This document shows positions 58,824-64,000 of a stretch of DNA of 64,000 bases, piece after piece (position 1 is the first letter of the stretch; the number at the start of each line of letters is the position of its first letter). Location: contig JAZQDD010000013.1 in NCBI GenBank assembly GCA_045546615.1, positions 1-64,000 on the forward strand, given 5' to 3'. This DNA comes from CAG-390 sp045546615. Lineage in GTDB: Bacteria; Bacillota; Clostridia; Oscillospirales; CAG-272. The notes below the pieces were generated by a model that was not told where the DNA came from, did not search any database, and saw nothing but the letters and a program-made list of their open reading frames with translations. The position numbers were made by a program, and so were the translations under genes.

Positions 58824-58862
58824 TGATTTGATCCCGAGTGGGAAAGGAAAGTGTTTTAAGTA

Positions 58863-61178
58863 ATGATCAAATGTTCAAGATGCAAGAAACGTCTTGCAAT
58901 GATTTTCGTGACAAAAATGGAGGGCGGAGAAAAAAAGACGGAGGGGCTTTGTATGCACTGCGCCCGAGAGCTGGGGCTCCCTATCGAGGATATGATGGGG
59001 GATCACCTCAAAAAAATGGGACTCACTCCGGAGCAGATGGAGGAGCTTGAGGATAATGTTACCGAGTATTCTGATAATATAGAGGAGCTGACATCCGACG
59101 ACGAGGCACCCGTGCTCGGTGATGATGGCGGCGCTACTTCCATCGATATGCAAAAGCTGTTTTCCTCTGCTTTTGGTTCTCTCGATGAGAAAAAAGAGCC
59201 TGAAAAAAAGGATAAGGAAAAGAAAAACGGCAAAAAGGAAAAGGACGGGAAAAACGGTAGGGAATTTCTTGATAAATATTGCAAGAATCTTACCGAGATA
59301 GCCCGTCGCGGCGGACTTGACCGCATAGTGGGCAGAAAGAATGAGCTTGCCCGCGTTATTCAGATACTTTGCCGCCGTCAGAAGAATAACCCCTGCCTTA
59401 TCGGTGAGCCGGGCGTAGGTAAAACCGCCGTAGCTGAGGCTCTGGCGCAAAAGATCGCGGCGGGAGACGTTCCTTACCGCCTCAAGGGAATGGAGCTGTA
59501 TCTTGTCGACCTTACCGCCATTGTTGCAGGTACGCAGTTCAGAGGTCAGTTTGAACAAAGAATGCTTACTCTTATCAACGAGGTAAAGGCGGCGGGAAAT
59601 ATCATTCTCGTTATTGATGAGGTTCATAATATTGTCGGTGCGGGTGATGCCGAGGGTAGCATAAACGCCGCCAATATTCTAAAGCCCGCACTCTCGCGCG
59701 GAGAAATAAGGGTCGTCGGCGCAACTACGCTCAAGGAGTATCGAAAGTATATCGAGAAGGACTCTGCGCTCGAGAGGCGTTTTCAGCCCGTTATGATAAA
59801 CGAACCGTCCGTTGAGGAAGCGGTAGAGATGCTTCGCGGAATCAAGCATTACTACGAGGAATATCACCGCATCAGCGTTCCCGATGACGTGCTTCGCCGC
59901 ACCGTCACGCTTTCCGAGCGTTATATTACCGACAGATATCTCCCCGACAAGGCAATAGACCTGCTTGACGAGGCGGCATCACAGCTTTCGCTTTCAAGTG
60001 CGGTCATTAATGAATCGTACGAGATCCGCGCAGAGCTTCTCAAGCTGAAAAAACAGCGCGAGGAAGCAGAGGCGGAGGTTGATAATAACGAAAATAAAAA
60101 GTATGAGATAATAGCTACGCTTCGTTCAAAGGAGCTTTCGCTTTCCGACCGCCTTGCTTTGCTTGAATCCGATGGCAACAAGGTCGTAATGACTCTGGAA
60201 AATCTTGCCGGCGTTATAGAGATATGGACGGGAATTCCAGCCACTTCCATTAAGGAAAACGAGTTTGAGAGAATAAACCGCCTTGACGAAAGATTGAAAG
60301 CGCGTATTGTTGGACAGGATGCGGCGGTAGATGCCGTCAGCCGTGCCATCAAACGCAGCCGCGCTGGCATTTCCTATAAGAGAAAGCCTGTTTCGTTTAT
60401 TTTTGCAGGGCCTACGGGCGTTGGTAAGACCGAGCTTGTAAAGGTGCTTGCGGCAGACCTTTTCAGTACCCCCGAAACGCTTATTCGCTTTGATATGTCG
60501 GAGTTTATGGAAAAGCACACGGTGTCAAGGCTCATCGGATCGCCCCCCGGATACGTCGGCTACGATGAGGCAGGTCAGCTTACCGAAAAGATCAGGCGCA
60601 GACCTTATTCCGTGGTTTTGTTTGACGAAATAGAAAAAGCCCATCCCGACGTGCTTAACATCCTGCTCCAGATACTTGATGACGGCAGAATAACAGATGC
60701 GCAGGGACGTACCGTAAACTTTGAAAATACAGTCATCGTTATGACCACAAACGCAGGCTCAACAGGCTCTGCCGCCGCACTCGGCTTTACTGCATCCGCC
60801 AAGGAAGCGGAGAAGAACAAGACCGAAAAGGCTCTGCTTTCGTTTTTACGCCCTGAATTTGTGAACCGTGTTGACGAAGTCATAACCTTCAATGCGCTGT
60901 CTCGCGAAAACTTTACGGAGATCGCCGCAATTATGCTTTCTGACCTTGCGGGTGTTTTAAGAGATAAGGGCATAGCACTGACCTTCACGCGCCCCGCCGC
61001 CGAGCTTGTGGCTGAAAGCTCCTATTCAGTCAAGTACGGCGCGCGCAATATGCGCCGTTTCATCAGCCGCGAGATCGAGGATAAGATCGCGAACGAGATC
61101 ATCTCGGGCTATGGTAAACAGATAACAAACGTAAAGGTGTCTGTTTTTGAGGGCGCAATAAAAGTAGAATGTAATTAA
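58863..61178 (+). CDS. ClpE-like AAA+ unfoldase with N-terminal zinc domain
   Basis: 771 residues. The N-terminus has C4/C7 (IKCSRCKK) and C30/C33 (LCMHCAREL), a four-Cys zinc site as in ClpE and McsA, then an acidic and Lys-rich linker (about 60-135) in place of the double Clp_N domain. AAA D1 has GEPGVGKTAVAEAL (about 180) and D2 GPTGVGKTELVKVL (about 520), with arginine finger/sensor motifs. The D2 segment AAALGFTAS supplies a ClpP-docking loop. Probably works with ClpP in stress proteolysis. The name clpE is likely but not certain. Confidence 0.85.
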   Translation: MIKCSRCKKRLAMIFVTKMEGGEKKTEGLCMHCARELGLPIEDMMGDHLKKMGLTPEQMEELEDNVTEYSDNIEELTSDDEAPVLGDDGGATSIDMQKLFSSAFGSLDEKKEPEKKDKEKKNGKKEKDGKNGREFLDKYCKNLTEIARRGGLDRIVGRKNELARVIQILCRRQKNNPCLIGEPGVGKTAVAEALAQKIAAGDVPYRLKGMELYLVDLTAIVAGTQFRGQFEQRMLTLINEVKAAGNIILVIDEVHNIVGAGDAEGSINAANILKPALSRGEIRVVGATTLKEYRKYIEKDSALERRFQPVMINEPSVEEAVEMLRGIKHYYEEYHRISVPDDVLRRTVTLSERYITDRYLPDKAIDLLDEAASQLSLSSAVINESYEIRAELLKLKKQREEAEAEVDNNENKKYEIIATLRSKELSLSDRLALLESDGNKVVMTLENLAGVIEIWTGIPATSIKENEFERINRLDERLKARIVGQDAAVDAVSRAIKRSRAGISYKRKPVSFIFAGPTGVGKTELVKVLAADLFSTPETLIRFDMSEFMEKHTVSRLIGSPPGYVGYDEAGQLTEKIRRRPYSVVLFDEIEKAHPDVLNILLQILDDGRITDAQGRTVNFENTVIVMTTNAGSTGSAAALGFTASAKEAEKNKTEKALLSFLRPEFVNRVDEVITFNALSRENFTEIAAIMLSDLAGVLRDKGIALTFTRPAAELVAESSYSVKYGARNMRRFISREIEDKIANEIISGYGKQITNVKVSVFEGAIKVECN

Positions 61179-61194
61179 ATTTTAAGGAATCAAA

Positions 61195-63876
61195 ATGGAG
61201 TCTTGGCAGCGTTTTACCGCCGAGGAGGCGGCACGAAAACTGAATACAGATATTTCGCTGGGACGCACATCAGAGAAGAAGCGACCGCCGCGCAAGCGCA
61301 GAGAATCGGTCTTTCTTTTGCCGCGCGCGGATATTCGTGAATGCGTTATGTCAACTATGACGGATGCGGCGGTTATGATATTTTTTATCACCGCCGTTGT
61401 GTCTATGCTTGTCGGAGAATTGCGCGAGTCAGCGATGGCGCTCGCGGTGCTTTTGACGGCATGCATGATTGCGGGATATATGAAATTTTCATCTCGCATC
61501 AAGCTCTTTCGCCTTGCGGAGAAAATGCTCCCTACGGTGAATCTGCTGTCAGAGGGCAATGTTAGAACTGCTGATTCTCGCGATATTTCAGTCGGAGACG
61601 TGATCATTCTTTTACGTGGTGACGTAGTTCCCGCGGATTGCCGACTCATTCGCTCGTCTCACCTTAAAACAATTGAGTATTTTACCGATGTGGCAACGGC
61701 AAAACGCCGCGCGCGAGTGCTCGAAAAAAATGCCAACACCGTGTATGGCGACTCTGACGAGCGCGAGAGCTATGATAACATGATATACGCAGGCTCTACG
61801 ATCGTCTCGGGTAAATGCAAGGCTTTAGTCGTTGCTATCGGAAAGGATACTCGCGCGGCCATGATCGATTCGGGGATACCGCTTACACCTGACGAGCCAA
61901 TGCCGCCGTCGGTTGTTGCGTTCTCGAAGCGCGGTCGCGGCTTTGCCACGGCTATGCTCATAGCGGTATTGCCCATTACCATAATCGGTACGGTTTGCCA
62001 GCCGCAGGATGGGCTCGGTATAGTAAGTGTGTTTTTTCTTGCTGTCGCTCTGTCGCTTACATCATTCAGTGAAATTTCTGCCTCTGCCGCAGAAAGCATA
62101 GTTTTGGGCAGTCTGTCCGAAATCGAGGACGGGGCGCGTATTGCCATCGCCTCAAGATCTGATGCGCTCGCGCAGACGGATACTTTGCTTATACTATGCG
62201 AATCAGCAGTTCTCGATACGGAGCGGCATATTCGCCGTATTTTTTGGAACGGTGCGGACAAGAGAGGTTCTTTGACATCGGGGGCAATGAAGCCGCTTGC
62301 CGAGAAGCTTGATAAATTGATCGCCGCCGCAGAACTTATGAGGGCAAATGCGCCCATCGCGGATGCGGATGCTTTTTCCGCTTATGTAAAAAGCATGGGG
62401 ATAAGCCGCAAATGGAATATAAGCGAGGGAAAAAGTTCTACTCCTCGTATTGATTTCCCATCCGCAGGCGCATTTTCCGCCGTTGTTATTGATGAAAAGA
62501 CAGCCCCCGTCAGCAAAGAAATAATTTCCTGCGCGCAGAATGCGGCATTGATACGTAATTGCCGCAAATACCGTTCGTCAAAGGGCGATATCAAGCCGCT
62601 GGATCAGCCCACGGCGCTGAAGGCTGTGGCGGAGTTTAACAAGTATCGCAGTCTCGGTCTGTCTCCGTATACTATTGCATCAACAGTATCATCATCAGAG
62701 GGAATGGTGTTTGAGGGGATCATTGCCGTTGGTATCGCTGTTCCCGAACACAACAAAGCGTCTGTTGATGCACTCAGAAGCGTAGGAGTGCGCCCTATCT
62801 TCATTATGCCCGAAGAAAATGAGGAAAGCGTTTTTGCGGCTCAATCATGCGGTATAGCTGATCCTTCATTCGCAGACGGCGGTATCGCTATAGCGAGCCA
62901 ATTTCCCGACGGCGCGAACATGGAACAGCTCGTCGCTTCCTGCTCGGTTTTTGTTGGATTTGGTAAAAAAGGTACTGCGGAAATATCCCGTGTCCTTGCC
63001 GAAAAGGGCGCAAAGTCTGCGGCAATAGTGCTTGATTCGTTTGATCTGCGCGATGTTGCTCCGAATACTTCTGCTATTTCAATCGATGGCGAGTCTCCCG
63101 ATTCAGCGCGTCTTTCCGCATCTGCCGCCGTAAGATCGGCGGACCGCAATAATAAAAAAAGCGGGTTCGGAATGTTTTTTGCCATCGTAAGTGCGACGCG
63201 AAACGCCAAAGCAAGGCTAAAAGCCTGCGGAGAATATTTTACCACCTGCGCCGCGTTCAGAGCGGTGTTTGCCCTGTTGCCCGTCGTCTCCGGCTTGCCG
63301 ACGGCTGTGCCGTCCGTTCCGTTGATTTTGTTGACGGGGCTGTTTGGCGATATTGCCGCTGTGTGCGTTCTTGCCGGTGCGGCGAATGCTCCGACGCCGA
63401 GATACAATGTGCCTCAAACTAATGAAAAGACGGATGTGATATCCCGTCTGCTTTCTGTATGCGGAGGTCTTTTTGTCGGCTCGGCAACAAGCGGTATAGG
63501 TATGATCCTTGCCGCAAACGGGGTATTATGGACGGAATCATACGCTTCGTATGCTTTGCCCACCGTTTGCTTTGTTCAGCTATCGGTTCTCGGCGTTTCT
63601 CTTTACAAATCACGTGCCAAAGTTTTCGGAACTCCGTTTGTAGTTTATGCCATTGTAAATTCACTCGTGTGTGTAATCCCATATACTATTGCATATTTCA
63701 CCGCGCCGTCTGCAATGTTATCGCTCATTTCAATATTCTTCGGCTTGGCTTCGGCGCACAAGCTGGTTATGCTTTGCGCACCCGTAAGTGCGCTCTTCAC
63801 CGCCGCAGTTCTGCTGTTTGCTCAAAAACTGATAAGCGGAGCTGTAAAGTCAGGTTTTATTAAGGATCAAGCCTAA
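61195..63876 (+). CDS. degenerate P-type ATPase homologue lacking catalytic motifs (pseudoenzyme)
   Basis: 893 residues. It aligns by eye along a P2-type cation ATPase: helices M1-M2 (about 55-98), actuator domain with ISVGDVIILLRGDVVPADCRLI (131-152) and AGSTIVSGKCKALVVAIGKDT (199-219), helices M3-M4 (about 252-300), a reduced cytoplasmic region (about 300-660), then C-terminal helices. Catalytic elements are replaced: the TGES site reads IEYFTDVATAK (160-170), PEGL is SEIS (292-295), DKTGT is CESAVLDT (335-342, Ser for the phosphorylated Asp), TGD is MPE and GDGxND is LDSFDLRD. The frame is intact over 2.7 kb, so this looks like a retained protein, not decay. Transport by phosphorylation is not possible; role unknown. 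Confidence 0.8.
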   Translation: MESWQRFTAEEAARKLNTDISLGRTSEKKRPPRKRRESVFLLPRADIRECVMSTMTDAAVMIFFITAVVSMLVGELRESAMALAVLLTACMIAGYMKFSSRIKLFRLAEKMLPTVNLLSEGNVRTADSRDISVGDVIILLRGDVVPADCRLIRSSHLKTIEYFTDVATAKRRARVLEKNANTVYGDSDERESYDNMIYAGSTIVSGKCKALVVAIGKDTRAAMIDSGIPLTPDEPMPPSVVAFSKRGRGFATAMLIAVLPITIIGTVCQPQDGLGIVSVFFLAVALSLTSFSEISASAAESIVLGSLSEIEDGARIAIASRSDALAQTDTLLILCESAVLDTERHIRRIFWNGADKRGSLTSGAMKPLAEKLDKLIAAAELMRANAPIADADAFSAYVKSMGISRKWNISEGKSSTPRIDFPSAGAFSAVVIDEKTAPVSKEIISCAQNAALIRNCRKYRSSKGDIKPLDQPTALKAVAEFNKYRSLGLSPYTIASTVSSSEGMVFEGIIAVGIAVPEHNKASVDALRSVGVRPIFIMPEENEESVFAAQSCGIADPSFADGGIAIASQFPDGANMEQLVASCSVFVGFGKKGTAEISRVLAEKGAKSAAIVLDSFDLRDVAPNTSAISIDGESPDSARLSASAAVRSADRNNKKSGFGMFFAIVSATRNAKARLKACGEYFTTCAAFRAVFALLPVVSGLPTAVPSVPLILLTGLFGDIAAVCVLAGAANAPTPRYNVPQTNEKTDVISRLLSVCGGLFVGSATSGIGMILAANGVLWTESYASYALPTVCFVQLSVLGVSLYKSRAKVFGTPFVVYAIVNSLVCVIPYTIAYFTAPSAMLSLISIFFGLASAHKLVMLCAPVSALFTAAVLLFAQKLISGAVKSGFIKDQA

Positions 63877-63917
63877 TATTTGTATTGCCGCCATATAATT
63901 CTTGTGGAGGTGATACG

Positions 63918-64000
63918 GTGAAGAGAATGAACACGGCGTGCCTTAGGGAAAAGGACGTAATAAATCTTTGCGGAGGTGTTGTGCTCGGCAACGTGTGCGA
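63918..64000 (+). CDS. YlmC/YmxH family sporulation protein (5' part only)
   Basis: The frame opens at GTG 63918 behind a perfect GGAGGTGAT (63906-63914) and runs off the window after about 27 codons. The start KRMNTACLREKDVINLCGG, then VVLGNVC, matches the PRC-barrel YlmC/YmxH proteins (LREKEVIN, then G-LGYVCD), which are made during sporulation in Bacillus. An ATG at 63927 is a less likely start. It is the clearest sporulation marker in the window. Confidence 0.8.
   Translation, partial: MKRMNTACLREKDVINLCGGVVLGNVC

Overview
The window comes from an anaerobic, probably spore-forming member of the Clostridia (Firmicutes/Bacillota). The evidence is strict Shine-Dalgarno sites (GGAGG), TTGACA-17-TATAAT promoters, a (Re)-citrate synthase of the homocitrate-synthase type, a ferredoxin:thioredoxin-reductase-like protein beside thioredoxin, an HdrABC-Flx electron-transfer locus, a SpoIID-like protein, and a YlmC/YmxH sporulation gene at the right edge. 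I cannot fix the genus from sequence alone.

Layout. 1-2.1 kb: a palindromic element and glmS (minus). 2.3-5.9 kb: tRNA-Leu(CAA) followed by a small accessory region. It holds a four-helix-bundle (S23/IVP-type) gene and a YdcF-like gene between two nearly identical ~145-bp copies of a terminator plus hairpin array, a decayed second S23 end, a self-regulating XRE/membrane-protein pair with three operator palindromes, a small kinase-like P-loop protein, and an HTH-membrane-zinc-ribbon protein. 6-11.7 kb: an APC permease, a beta-helix lipoprotein, and a sugar-transferase/SGNH-esterase/GDPD trio. 11.7-14.7 kb (minus): a zinc-ribbon membrane protein, then uridine phosphorylase, HAD phosphatase and TIM-barrel isomerase in one operon. 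14.9-22.7 kb: (Re)-citrate synthase, aconitase and isocitrate dehydrogenase make 2-oxoglutarate, and the nearby NADP-type glutamate dehydrogenase can turn it into glutamate; a large membrane protein with an acidic tail lies between. 22.7-28.9 kb: ClpC, a trio of signal-less peptidoglycan-binding/SpoIID-like proteins (minus), an aldose epimerase and tRNA-Thr(GGT). 29-30.6 kb (minus): thioredoxin, a minimal FTR-like protein and an RNA methyltransferase.

The most striking region is 30.9-43.8 kb, thirteen tightly packed plus-strand genes behind one promoter whose -35 box sits in a near-perfect Rex operator. The order is yfcE-like phosphodiesterase, L-lactate dehydrogenase, fumarase, hdrB, hdrC, hdrA, an MvhD/FlxD-like subunit, two 4Fe-4S proteins, an FlxA-like FAD/NAD(P) protein, a two-cubane FrdB-like protein, a soluble FrdA-like flavoprotein and an AspT/SucE-type transporter. 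I read it as a candidate NADH-driven, flavin-bifurcating soluble fumarate reductase system with succinate export, controlled by the NADH/NAD+ ratio. There is no quinone-binding membrane anchor and no hydrogenase.

43.9-46.2 kb: an amino-acid ABC transporter. 46.3-52 kb (minus): DUF951, a YfhO-like giant membrane protein, ruvA, ruvB and a membrane protein in one operon, divergent from ruvC. 52.1-64 kb (plus): ruvC, an RlmI-like methyltransferase, ecfA1-ecfA2-ecfT, truA, a DUF5711-like protein, CvpA, a ClpE-like ATPase, a P-type-ATPase homologue that has lost every catalytic motif I can locate (a probable pseudoenzyme), and the start of a YlmC/YmxH gene. All product names come from reading motifs by eye; no database search was run.
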